64,000 bases of DNA, taken from the NCBI GenBank assembly GCA_963739545.1, contig CAVUAT010000011.1, positions 186,001 through 250,000 of the forward strand. The letters are read 5' to 3'. This DNA is from CAVUAT01 sp963739545 (GTDB taxonomy: Bacteria; Actinomycetota; Thermoleophilia; Solirubrobacterales; 70-9). Positions 33,343 through 41,928 of the stretch are shown piece after piece; the first letter of the stretch is position 1; each line of letters opens with the position of its first letter. Under the pieces are notes generated by a model. That model saw only the letters and a list, made by a program, of their open reading frames with translations. It had not been told where the DNA came from and made no database searches. The translations under genes were made by a program, and so were the position numbers.

Positions 33343-34289
33343 ACCTGGACGTTGTCAACGTCCACCGAGCAGCCGCGGGGCGCCGGACAGCTGTAGAGGG
33401 AGTTCTGGTAGATCCCCGCTCGCAGGTGTGAGGGGATCGAAGCGCCCACGGCGATCGGGCCCTGCCCACCCGCCACCTCCGGTCGAAGCGTCTGGTGGGG
33501 AAGGCGGCGACTCTGTTCGCCCTTGTCGCTGGCATCACCGTCGCCGTTGCGGTCGACGTAGACCTTGATCGAGCCGGTCGACGGGTTCTGCGAGTAGACG
33601 ATGTCGAAGGCGAACCGGGTCCAGGTGCTCTGCCGAGCCCGCGTCGCCCAGAGATCGCTCCAGTCGCTGGCGATGACCCACCTCCCGGCCCGGGCCTGCA
33701 GCTCGAAGATCGGCGCAGGCGCGGGATTGAAGTATGGCTGCGTCTGCTTCATCTGCAGGACGACCCTCCAGTTGGGGGCGCTGATCGGAGAGTTCGCGGG
33801 AAGGCGGAGCGAGACGAGGGTGACCCGGCGCTGCCCTTCGCGAAAGAGAGCTGTGGGCCCGCCCTGGTCGTTCAGGCCCAGCTCGCAGCGCTCGCCCGCC
33901 TGGTCGTCGCCGTCGAGGACCGTCATGCGCCGGAACGATCGGTTGCGTTGGCCGCGGCCACTGGCCTGCCGCCGCCTGTCGCCGCCTCGCGGGATCCAGG
34001 CCGCGCGCGTCGGGTCGACGCAGTCCACGCGCCCCCAGAACGAATGCGGGTCCCGTCTCCGCCCAGTATCGCTGCTGAGGGTCTTGCAGGGCCGGGACAA
34101 AGTCAGGCTCGCCGAGAGCCGGCGTCGCACTGAACACGCGGACGAGGTCCGTGCGCCCGAGGCGGGCGAGATCGATGGGGCGACCCCCGCGACGCCGCTC
34201 GGCGCCGCACCGATCCAAATCGAGGCAGCGAGCACTGTCGTCGCGGCGCCGACCAGCGATACGGTCCTGGCGGTCCATTGCCTGGGCAC
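33330..34289 (-). CDS. Secreted polysaccharide-lyase-like protein (paralogue 2)
   Basis: 319 aa with a signal-like N-terminus (ARTVSLVGAATTVLAASIWIGAAPSGVAG). The domain from about residue 85 carries the shared family pattern: SFWGRVDC, VLDGDDQAGERCELGLND, EGQRRVTLVSLRLPANSP, NWRVVLQMKQTQPYFNPAP, IFELQARAGRW, WTRFAFDIVYSQNPSTGSIK, VYVDRNGDGDASD and SIPSHLRAGIYQN. This is the order found in heparin-lyase-I-type jelly-roll lyases (substrate strand, YSxNPxxGxIKVYVDxNGDG turn, GIYQ strand). The residues after the signal (RTSSACSVRRRLSASLTL) are odd and basic compared with paralogue 3 and could be a local frame error. It lies inverted inside the infC-rpmI interval. Confidence 0.7.
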   Translation of the reverse strand: MPRQWTARTVSLVGAATTVLAASIWIGAAPSGVAGVAPSISPASGARTSSACSVRRRLSASLTLSRPCKTLSSDTGRRRDPHSFWGRVDCVDPTRAAWIPRGGDRRRQASGRGQRNRSFRRMTVLDGDDQAGERCELGLNDQGGPTALFREGQRRVTLVSLRLPANSPISAPNWRVVLQMKQTQPYFNPAPAPIFELQARAGRWVIASDWSDLWATRARQSTWTRFAFDIVYSQNPSTGSIKVYVDRNGDGDASDKGEQSRRLPHQTLRPEVAGGQGPIAVGASIPSHLRAGIYQNSLYSCPAPRGCSVDVDNVQVVKP

Positions 34290-34328
34290 CGCGGGTACCG
34301 TAGCGAGGAGGGCAGCCGGCCTTTTGGG

Positions 34329-35651
34329 CTACCCCTTGAAGACCTGGATGTTGTCGAAATCCGCCGAGCATCCGCTCGGGCAGCTGTAGTTCTTGTTCTG
34401 GTATATGCCGGCGCGCAGGTGCGAGGGGATCGACTGGCCGACGGGTACCGGGCTGCTGCCGCCCGCGACCTCGGGCCTCAGCGTCTGCCGCGAGACGCGC
34501 GGACTCTGCTCGTTCGCGTCGGCCGCGTCTCCGTCGCCGTTGAGGTCGACGTAGACCTTGATCGAGCCGACGGAGGGGTTCTGCGAGTAGGTGATATCGA
34601 AGGCGAAGCGCGTCCAGCTGTCCTGGCTGGCCGGCGCAGTCCAGACGTCGGTCCAGTCGCTCATCACGATCCACTGTCCCCCGCGGACCTGAAGTTCAAA
34701 AATCGAGGCCATGTTGGGGTTGTAATACGGCTGCGCCTGCTTCATCTGCAGCACCGTTCGCCAGTTGGGGTTGCCAACGGGAGAGCTCGCGGGCAGGCGG
34801 ATCGAAGCGAAAGTGACCCGGCGCTGCCCCTCGTGGTAAAGCGTCGTCGGCCCACCCTGATCGTTCAGCCCGGCCTCGCAGCGCTCGCCCCAGATGTCAT
34901 CGCCGTCGAAGGCGCTCATCCGTCTGAAGGCGGCGTCGGGCTGCGTAGTGCCCGATCCGGTCACGTGTGGGTCGGCGCCGGAGGTCATCTGCTGGTGGCG
35001 AGTTGCGTTGGCGCAGTCGAGCCTTCCCCACAGGCTCGTCGGGTCCGCGCTCGACGCCGTGTCGGTGAAGATCTGGGTGCACGAGCCGGGCAGCGTCATT
35101 CCGATGGCCGCGCCCGGCTGCGAGAGCGGGCAATTCGGGTTGCCGTGCTCAGGCGGCGGCGGCTCGTAGGTGTCATCGGTGGAATCGCCGACCGAGCAGC
35201 CACTAGGCCCCTTGCCGCTGATGCTGACGCTCGTCGATCCGATCGTTCCGCCCGGGCCGGTCGCCCGCAGCCGGGCGACGCGCGCTCTCTTGGAGACCGC
35301 GATCTTGGCGCACACCGCGAAGCTGCCCGAGTCTTCGGCAACCGCGCTCCCGACGGGCACCCACCTTCGGTTCTTCTGAAGCCTGACCTGCACCCTGCCG
35401 GGAGCTACTCCGCTGCTGGCCTGACCGGCCGCGCACGCCGTCCCGCTCAGCAGGACCCTCCCGTTGCGCCGGACGGTGCGCGTTGACGGCGTGACCGTGA
35501 CGTCGACGCATCCGGCTGCCGCGGATGTCGATGCGGTCGCGGACGCAGCGTTGCCGAGCGACCCCAAAGCCGGGGCGAGGAGGGCGGCCGCACCGAGGCA
35601 GGCCGCTGCGAGGGAGGGGAAAAGCCGAGGAAGAGACATCCCCATTGGCAT
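34329..35651 (-). CDS. Secreted polysaccharide-lyase-like protein with Ig-like N-terminal domain (paralogue 3)
   Basis: 440 aa: signal peptide (LPRLFPSLAAACLGAAALLAPALG), an Ig/FN3-like domain (VDVTVTPSTRTVRRNGRVLLSGTACA to GGTIGSTSVSISGKG, about residues 45-140), a Pro-rich spacer (YEPPPPEHGNPNCPL), then the same C-terminal domain as its neighbour: SLWGRLDCAN, DGDDIWGERCEAGLNDQGGP, NWRTVLQMKQAQPYYNPNMA, WTRFAFDITYSQNPSVGSIK, VYVDLNGDGDAAD and SIPSHLRAGIYQNKNYSC. It is the better preserved of the tandem pair and 39 bases upstream of it, so the two are likely one transcript born by duplication. Its promoter must lie in the 154 bases before rpmI. Confidence 0.72.
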   Translation of the reverse strand: MPMGMSLPRLFPSLAAACLGAAALLAPALGSLGNAASATASTSAAAGCVDVTVTPSTRTVRRNGRVLLSGTACAAGQASSGVAPGRVQVRLQKNRRWVPVGSAVAEDSGSFAVCAKIAVSKRARVARLRATGPGGTIGSTSVSISGKGPSGCSVGDSTDDTYEPPPPEHGNPNCPLSQPGAAIGMTLPGSCTQIFTDTASSADPTSLWGRLDCANATRHQQMTSGADPHVTGSGTTQPDAAFRRMSAFDGDDIWGERCEAGLNDQGGPTTLYHEGQRRVTFASIRLPASSPVGNPNWRTVLQMKQAQPYYNPNMASIFELQVRGGQWIVMSDWTDVWTAPASQDSWTRFAFDITYSQNPSVGSIKVYVDLNGDGDAADANEQSPRVSRQTLRPEVAGGSSPVPVGQSIPSHLRAGIYQNKNYSCPSGCSADFDNIQVFKG

Positions 35652-35805
35652 CGGGGCCTCGAAGGAGGCACGAAATTTCAGGTAGGGCGTTGGACGGTCT
35701 ACCCATTAGTCACCTACCCGAAGGTGGACAGATGAATGACCGCTGAGCCGCCGCCACGCACGTCACGGGGGTATCCCACGAACTTTGCTTCAATAGGCGA
35801 CCGCC

Positions 35806-36009
35806 ATGCCGAAGATGAAGACCCACTCAGGCGCCAAGAAGCGCTTCCACAAGTCCGCCGGCGGCAAGCTGCGCGGCGCCCACGCGAACCGCAGCCACAT
35901 CCTCGAGAAGAAGTCGCCGAAGCGAAAGCGCCACCTCGGGCAGCCGGCTGAGATCGCCAAGGCCGACCAGAAGCGCGTCAAGACCCTGCTCGCCGGAAGG
36001 GGTCGCTGA
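35806..36009 (+). CDS. rpmI: Ribosomal protein bL35
   Basis: 67 aa, highly basic, with the bL35 signature MPKMKTHSGAKKRFHKSAGGKLRGAHANRSHILEKKSPKRKRHL and the C-terminal KTLLAGRGR. The stop overlaps the rplT start (TGATG). Because the usual infC read-through is blocked by two inverted genes, rpmI-rplT must have its own promoter in 35652-35805. That stretch also has to serve the divergent lyase-like gene. Confidence 0.97.
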   Translation: MPKMKTHSGAKKRFHKSAGGKLRGAHANRSHILEKKSPKRKRHLGQPAEIAKADQKRVKTLLAGRGR

Positions 36010-36368
36010 TGCCGCGCGCGACCAACGCCGTTGCGCGCCGCAAGCGCCGCAAGAAGGTCCTCGACCGCGCCAAGGGCTACTACGGGCGCAAGCACTCGAG
36101 CTACCGCTTCGCGAACGAGCAGGTCATGCGCTCGGACGCCTACGCCTATCGCGACAGGCGCAACCGCAAGCGCGACTTCCGCCGCCTGTGGATCACCCGC
36201 ATCAACGCCGCGGCGCGCCAGGAGGGCATGAGCTACTCCCAGCTGATCCACGGCCTGAGCGAGGCCGGCGTCGAGGTGAACCGCAAGATGCTCGCCGACA
36301 TCGCAGTCAACGACCCCGACGGGTTTCGCCGATTCGTGGAGCTAGCCCGGGAGGGTGCGACGGCCTGA
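36009..36368 (+). CDS. rplT: Ribosomal protein bL20
   Basis: 119 aa with the whole bL20 pattern: MPRATNAVARRKRRKKVLDRAKGYYG, SSYRFANEQVMRSDAYAYRDRRNRKRDFRRLWITRINAAAR, GMSYSQLIHGLSEAGVEVNRKMLADIAVNDPDGF. bL20 is needed early in 50S assembly and in other bacteria represses its own operon. A strong intrinsic terminator follows 29 bases after the stop, so the transcript of rpmI-rplT ends here. Confidence 0.98.
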   Translation: MPRATNAVARRKRRKKVLDRAKGYYGRKHSSYRFANEQVMRSDAYAYRDRRNRKRDFRRLWITRINAAARQEGMSYSQLIHGLSEAGVEVNRKMLADIAVNDPDGFRRFVELAREGATA

Positions 36369-36396
36369 GGCCAATCGCATCAGAGGTTCTCACCCG

Positions 36397-36425
36397 GGCG
36401 GTCCGCAAAGCGGCCGCCTTTTTTG
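36397..36425 (+). terminator. Intrinsic terminator after rplT
   Basis: GGCGG-(T bulge)-CCGC, loop AAA, GCGG-CCGCC gives nine GC pairs, followed directly by TTTTTTG. This is the best rho-independent terminator in the window. Confidence 0.9.
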
Positions 36426-36457
36426 TTTCCTGAAACGAGATCAGCCGGAGAAACCCA

Positions 36458-37204
36458 GTGATAACGAGCCCACAGAACGAGAAGTTGAAGCTGGTGCGCA
36501 AGCTCCAGCGACGCAGGGTGCGCGACGCGGAGGGATTGTTCGTCGGCGAGGGCGAGGACCTGCTGGCCGCCGCGCGGAGCGCGGGGGCCGAGCCGGTCGA
36601 GCTGCTGACGGCCGCCGGCGAGGGGCTGGGAGGGACCGAGGTCGAGCCCTCCCTGCTCGACGCTGTCTCGGCGCTCGGCTCGGGGAGCCGCTCGATCGGC
36701 GTCTGGCGCGAGGGCTGGGCCGAGGAGCTGACCGAGCCCTGCTGCTACCTGCACGGCGTCTCCGACCCGGGCAACGTCGGCACCATCATCCGCACCGCCG
36801 CCGCGCTCGTCGGCGGAACGGTGGCGATCGGGCCCGGCTGCGCGGACCCGTTCGGCCCCAAGGCCGTGAGGGCGAGCATGGGGGCGGTGTTCACCCAGCC
36901 CTTGGCTCGCGCCGAGCTCGACGCGACGCCCGGTCCGCGCGCGGCGCTCGTCGCCCACGGCGGCGATCCGCTCGACGGCCTCGAGGGCGCGGCCACCGTC
37001 TGCTTCGGGGCGGAGCGCGAGGGGCTGCCGGCGGACCTGGCCGCGCGGTGCGACGTGGCGGTGACCATCCCGCTGCGCGAAGGCGCCGAGTCGCTCAACG
37101 TCGCCGCTGCGGCTGCGATCGCCTTGCAGCGGATAGGCCCCACCGGGGCCCCCCGGCCCAAACGTCGGTCCTGCCGAGCGAGTAAGAACGGGGGTGACGC
37201 ATGA
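36458..37204 (+). CDS. TrmH/SpoU-family RNA methyltransferase
   Basis: 248 aa from a GTG with GGAG eight bases upstream. The N-terminal SpoU substrate-binding domain (NEKLKLVRKLQRRRVRDAEGLFVGEGEDLL) is followed by the SPOUT knot: YLHGVSDPGNVGTIIRTAAALVG, VCFGAEREGLPADL and the final IPLREGAESLNVAAAAAIA. It uses SAM to 2'-O-methylate rRNA or tRNA; the exact site is unknown. This family often sits just before pheS. Its last codons (IGPTGA onward) run through a copy of the palindromic element and are probably not structural. It overlaps pheS by ATGA. Confidence 0.93.
   Translation: MITSPQNEKLKLVRKLQRRRVRDAEGLFVGEGEDLLAAARSAGAEPVELLTAAGEGLGGTEVEPSLLDAVSALGSGSRSIGVWREGWAEELTEPCCYLHGVSDPGNVGTIIRTAAALVGGTVAIGPGCADPFGPKAVRASMGAVFTQPLARAELDATPGPRAALVAHGGDPLDGLEGAATVCFGAEREGLPADLAARCDVAVTIPLREGAESLNVAAAAAIALQRIGPTGAPRPKRRSCRASKNGGDA
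37132..37153 (+). repeat. Interspersed palindromic element, copy E (variant)
   Basis: GATAGGCCCCACCGGGGCC: same core as the others with the outer A-T pair replaced by G-C. It lies inside the 3' end of the methyltransferase gene. Confidence 0.5.
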
Positions 37205-38349
37205 CGACCAACGACCGCATCAAGGAGATCGAGGAGCAGGCGGCTGACGCCATCGGAGCCGCCGCGAGCACCGACGAGCTCGAGCAGCTTCGCGTCCGCT
37301 ACCTCGGCCGCAAGGCCGAGCTGACGACGATCCTGCGGGGCATCGCCGACCTTCCTGCCTCCGAGCGCGGCGCCGTCGGCAAGGGCGGCAACCAGGCCCG
37401 CCAGGCGCTCGAGTCGCTGATCGAGTCGCGGGCGGGCGAGCTCGACGCCTCGGAGCTGACCGAGCAGCTTGCCGGCGACCGCGTCGACGTGACGCTCCCC
37501 GGCGCGCCCGTGCTGCCGGTCGGGCACCTGCACCTGATCACGAGGACGCGCCGCCGGATCGAGGACATCATGGTCGGACTCGGCTACGGGATCCTCGAGG
37601 GGCCGGAGGTCGAGAGCGACTACTACAACTTCACGGCGCTGAACCACCCGCCGGGCCACTCCGCCCGGATGGAGCAGGACACCTTCTACGTCGCACCCGG
37701 GTCGCTCACCAAGCAGGCGCTCGACTCCGCGCGCGCCGCCGCGTCGCAGGCGTCGGCCGAGGGCGCCTCCACACCGGACGACGAGTTGGTGATGCTCCGC
37801 ACCCACACCTCGCCGATGCAGGTGCGCGCGATGGAGGCCGAGGGTCCGCCGATTTTCATCGCCGTCCCCGGCAAGTGCTATCGCCGCGACACGATCGACG
37901 CGACCCACCTGCCGATGTTCCACCAGATGGAGGGGCTCGCCGTGGCCGAAGGCATCACGCTCGCCGACCTCCAGGGGACCCTCCGCGAGATGCTGCGCGG
38001 GCTCTTCGGCGAGGGCCGCGAGGCCCGGATGCGACCGCACTTCTTCCCATTCACCGAGCCGAGCGTCGAGTTCGACGTCTCCTGCTTCCGCTGCGACGCG
38101 ACCGGCGTGCTGCCCGACGGCTCGCGCTGTCCGCTGTGCAAGGGCATCGGCTGGGTCGAAGTCGGCGGCGCCGGCATGGTCGATCCGAACGTGTTCGGCT
38201 TCGTCGAGGGCAACGGCTACGACCCCGAGCGCGTCCAGGGCTTCGCCTTCGGCTTCGGCATCGAGCGCATGGCGATGCTGCTGCACGGCGTGCCCGACCT
38301 GAGGCTGTTCGTCGAGAACGACGCGCGCGTGCTGGAGCAGTTCTCCTGA
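37201..38349 (+). CDS. pheS: Phenylalanyl-tRNA synthetase alpha subunit
   Basis: 382 aa. N-terminal coiled coil (RIKEIEEQAADAIGAAASTDELEQLRVRYLGRKAELT) that contacts tRNA, then a class II core: motif 1 region GYGILEGPEVESDYYNFTALNHPPGHSAR, motif 2 GKCYRRDTIDATHLPMFHQMEGL, and motif 3 GFAFGFGIERMAMLLHGV. A Cys4 knuckle (CFRC and CPLC, within FDVSCFRCDATGVLP and RCPLCKGIGW) suggests a zinc ribbon, present in some but not all PheS. It works as alpha2beta2 with PheT. The stop codon is overlapped by a copy of the palindromic element. Confidence 0.97.
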   Translation: MTTNDRIKEIEEQAADAIGAAASTDELEQLRVRYLGRKAELTTILRGIADLPASERGAVGKGGNQARQALESLIESRAGELDASELTEQLAGDRVDVTLPGAPVLPVGHLHLITRTRRRIEDIMVGLGYGILEGPEVESDYYNFTALNHPPGHSARMEQDTFYVAPGSLTKQALDSARAAASQASAEGASTPDDELVMLRTHTSPMQVRAMEAEGPPIFIAVPGKCYRRDTIDATHLPMFHQMEGLAVAEGITLADLQGTLREMLRGLFGEGREARMRPHFFPFTEPSVEFDVSCFRCDATGVLPDGSRCPLCKGIGWVEVGGAGMVDPNVFGFVEGNGYDPERVQGFAFGFGIERMAMLLHGVPDLRLFVENDARVLEQFS

Positions 38350-38367
38350 TGAGGCCCCACCGGGGTC
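38348..38367 (+). repeat. Interspersed palindromic element, copy D
   Basis: GATGAGGCCCCACCGGGGTC, overlapping the pheS stop codon (TGATGAGG). Lies in the 55-base gap between pheS and pheT. Confidence 0.65.
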
Positions 38368-38404
38368 AACATCGTCGCGCTCTGTCCCTAGCAGGGAGTC
38401 CGAC

Positions 38405-40901
38405 ATGAAGGTTCCAGTCAGTTGGCTGCGCGAGTACTGCGACCCCGACTGGTCGCCCGAGCACCTGGCCGAACGCCTCGCGATGACGGGCACGGAGGTC
38501 GAGCGGGTAGGCATCGCGGGCGCGTCCTCAGACGACGGCTACGTCGTCGGGTACGTGGACAAGGTCGAGCCGCATCCGGATGCCGATCGGCTGCGGGTCT
38601 GCACGGTGGACACCGGCGACGGCCCGCGCACGATCGTCTGCGGCGCATCCAACGTCGCCGCCGGCCAGCATGTGCCCGTCGCGCTTCCCGGCGCGGTGCT
38701 GCCCGACGGGCAGGAGTTGAAGAAGGCGAAGCTGCGAGGCGTCGAATCCGACGGGATGATCCTCTCGGAGACCGAGCTGCAGATCGGCGAGGACTCGGGA
38801 GGGATCGCCGTGCTTCCGGGGCCCGATGACGGAGGCTCGGGCGCCGGGACGGCGCTGGGGGAGGTGCTTCCGGTCGCCGAGCGCGTGCTGGAGCTCGAGG
38901 TCACATCCAACCGCTCAGACTGCCTCGCCGTCTACGGCGTCGCGCGCGAGGTCCACGCGATCTCAGACGCCGCCTTGGCCGAGCCGCCCTGGACGGTGGA
39001 CGCCGAGGCAGCCGGCGCGGGCGAGGTCGCCGACTACGCCTCGGTCAGCGTCGAAGTCCCCGAGCTCTGCCCGCGGTTCACCGCACGCGTGTTCACCGAC
39101 ATCGAGATCGGGCCCTCGCCGCTGTGGCTGAAGGCGCGGCTGATTGCCGCAGGCCAGCGGCCCATCAACAACGTCGTCGACGTGACCAACTACGTGATGC
39201 TGCTGACCGGCCAGCCCCTGCACGCCTTCGACCTCGACGAGGTCCCCGGCGGCGAGCTGATCGTGCGGACGGCGAACCAGGGCGAGAAGATGACGACGCT
39301 GGACGGCACCGAGCGAACCTTCGACTCCGACGCGGTCCTGGTCTGCGACCGCGAGGGGCCCGCGGGCATCGCCGGGATCATGGGCGGCCAGACCTCGGAG
39401 GTCTCGGACTCAACGACCCGCGTCCTGCTCGAGGCCGCCACCTGGAACGGCGTCAACATCCTTCGCACCTCGCGTAAGCTCGGCCTGCGCTCAGAGGCCT
39501 CGGGCCGCTTCGAGAAGCAGCTGCACCCCGCCCTGGCCATGCGAGCCCAGCGCGTCGCCTCGCAGCTGCTCGTCGAGGTCTTCGGCGCGAAGCTCGTGCC
39601 CGGCACGATCGACGTCTCCGCCGGTGAGCCGGAGCCCGCGGTCGTCGAACTCCGCGTGCCCCGCGTCGAGCGGCTCGTCGGGCTCGAGATCGACGCCGAG
39701 ACCTGCGCCGAGCGCTTGGAGCGGCTCGGCTTCGGCGTCGAGCTCGACGGCGAGCTCATCCGCGCCACCGTCCCCCTCGAGCGTGCCGAGGACGTGAGCC
39801 GCGAGGCGGACCTGATCGAGGAGGTCGCGCGGCTCGCGGACCTCGAAACGAAGCTTCCGTCGACACTCCCCGCGACGCCCGAGCGCGTCGGCCGCCTCAG
39901 CGCCGCGCAGCAGCTGCGCCGCCGGGCGGAGGACGCGCTGCGGGGGCTGGGCGCCGACGAGATCGTCGGCTGGAGCTTCACCGACCCAGGTCTCGCCGAT
40001 CGCCTGCGGCTGGCGGACGGCGACCCGCGCCGCGAGCTGGTCGAGCTGGCCAACCCTCTCTCGAGCGAGCAGTCGGTGATGCGCCCGACGCTGATCGGGA
40101 GCCTGCTCGACGCGGCGAAGCTGAACCTCGCGCGGGGGGCCGAGCGCGTCGCGCTGTTCGAATCGGCGCACGTCTGCCTGCGCCGGCCGCCTGACGGCGC
40201 GGGGCCGAGTGGCGAGTTCGGCGGCGGCTTCTCCGGCGAATACCCGGCTCCGGCCTACGAGCCCCACCGGCTGGGATACCTGGCGGCGGGGGAGCCCGCG
40301 GCGAGCTGGCGCGACGCCGCTCTCGGCGCCCGACTTCTTCACGGCCAAGGGCGTCCTCGAGTCGCTCGCAGCCCAGCTCGGCGCCGCGGTCGAGGTCGAG
40401 GCCGCAGAGCAGCCGTTCCTGCATCCCGGGTGCTCGGCGCGGGTGTTCGTCTCGAAGCCGGGCGGCGGCGACGGGCGCTCGGCCGCCGGCTGGATCGGAG
40501 AGCTGCATCCCCTCGTTGCGCGCGAATGGGACCTCGAGGGTGGCGCGGCCTTCGAGCTCGACCTCGGGGCGCTGATCTCCGCCGCGACCCTCGGCACCGA
40601 GCGCTACGAGGATGTCACGACGTTCCCCTCCGTCCACCAGGACGTCGCCGTCGTCGTCGGGGATGACGTCAGCGCGGCGCAGGTGCGCGATGCGGTGATC
40701 GCGGGCGGGGGAGAGCTGCTCGCCTCGGCCGAGGTATTCGACGTCTATCGCGGCGACCAGGCCGGCGAGGGCAAAAAGAGCCTCGCGCTGCGGCTCAGCT
40801 TCCGCGCGCCCGATCGCACCCTGACCGAGGAGGAGGTGAGCGCCCGCCGCGAGCAGATCCGCGCGGCGGTCTCCGAGATCGGAGGGTCGCTGCGTGAGTA
40901 G
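38405..40901 (+). CDS. pheT: Phenylalanyl-tRNA synthetase beta subunit, one frame break
   Basis: About 830 aa. Domain order: MKVPVSWLREYC start, EMAP/tRNA-binding domain (VVGYVDKVEPHPDADRLRVCTVDTG), B3/B4 editing domain (INNVVDVTNYVMLLTGQPLHAFDLDEV, MTTLDGTERTF, GIMGGQTSEV), B5, a class II-like catalytic fold (LRRRAEDALRGLGADEIVGWSFTD), and a C-terminal ferredoxin-fold anticodon domain (FPSVHQDVAVVVGDDV, LRLSFRAPDRTLTEEEV). The frame changes near 40320-40335, between ASWRDAAL and SAPDFFTAKGVLESL. Both sides are well conserved, so this is a probable sequence error. The end overlaps argC by eight bases. Confidence 0.93.
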
Positions 40902-41928
40902 CGGCGGGCAACCCCAAAGCGGCGACCCCGTCGCCCGCGTGCTCGTCGCGGGCGCCTCGGGCTACGCCGGCGCGCTGGCCGCGGACCTTCTCTGGAACCA
41001 CCCGAGTCTCGAGCTCGCGCGGGTGACTTCGCGCGGCGACGCCGGCATGCGCCTCGACGAGCTCTACCCTCGCCACGCCGTCCCGATGGCGCTCACCGAG
41101 CTCGACATCGAGGCGGCCGACGACGTCGACGCCGCGATCGTCGCCTATCCCCACGGGGCCTCGGCGCCGGTCGTCGCTGCGTTCCGCGGCCTCGGCGCCA
41201 AGGTCGTCGACCTCTCGGCTGACTTCCGCCTGCGCGACATCCCGACCTACGAGCGCTGGTACGGCCCGCACGGCGAGCCCGAGCTGCTCGACGGCGCCGT
41301 ATACGGGCTGCCCGAGCTGAACCGCGAGCGCGTCGCCGCCGCCGAGCTGATCGCCAACCCGGGCTGTTACCCGACCGCGAGCGTGCTGGCGCTGGCTCCG
41401 CTGGCCGAGGCGGGCCTGATCGATGACGTGATCATCGACGCGAAGTCGGGGGTCTCGGGCGCCGGCAGGGGGGCCGCCGAGGAGATGGAGGTCGTGAAAT
41501 CGACCGACGACGCTCGCGCCTACGGCGTCGCCGGGCACCGCCATGCGCCCGAGATCGCGCAGGAGCTGCGGGGGCTCGGCAGCCCGGGGGCGTCGCTCAC
41601 CTTCGTGCCGCACCTGCTTCCGTTCGACCAGGGCGAGCTCGTGAGCTGTTACGTGACGACGACCGAGCCGGTGGACGCCGAGCGCCTCGCGACGCTCTAC
41701 GCCGAGCGCTACGCGAGCGAGCCGTTCGTGCAGGTCGTCGACGAGCCCCCCGGAGTCGCCGACGTCCGCGAGACCAACCACTGCCGCGTCCACGTCCGCG
41801 CCGACCCGGACTCGGGGCGGGTGATGGCCTTCGCCGCCATCGACAACCTCTGGAAGGGCGCCGCCTCTCAGGCCGTGCAGAACCTGAACCTGATGCTGGA
41901 GCTGCCCGAGGGCGAGGGGATCTCCTGA
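40894..41928 (+). CDS. argC: N-acetyl-gamma-glutamyl-phosphate reductase
   Basis: 344 aa from a GTG inside the 3' end of pheT, so it is translationally coupled to it. NADP motif VLVAGASGYAGALAADLL (residues 16-33), KVVDLSADFRL, catalytic Cys158 in NPGCYPTA, KSGVSGAGR, and His in the HRHAPEI segment. It reduces N-acetylglutamyl phosphate to the semialdehyde, the third step of arginine synthesis. First gene of argCJBD. Confidence 0.96.
   Translation: MSSGGQPQSGDPVARVLVAGASGYAGALAADLLWNHPSLELARVTSRGDAGMRLDELYPRHAVPMALTELDIEAADDVDAAIVAYPHGASAPVVAAFRGLGAKVVDLSADFRLRDIPTYERWYGPHGEPELLDGAVYGLPELNRERVAAAELIANPGCYPTASVLALAPLAEAGLIDDVIIDAKSGVSGAGRGAAEEMEVVKSTDDARAYGVAGHRHAPEIAQELRGLGSPGASLTFVPHLLPFDQGELVSCYVTTTEPVDAERLATLYAERYASEPFVQVVDEPPGVADVRETNHCRVHVRADPDSGRVMAFAAIDNLWKGAASQAVQNLNLMLELPEGEGIS

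Noticed and set aside
33535..34674. A minus-strand frame bridging the two lyase-like genes
   Set aside because: It is an off-frame reading of both genes; the lyase-like pattern is in the other frame.
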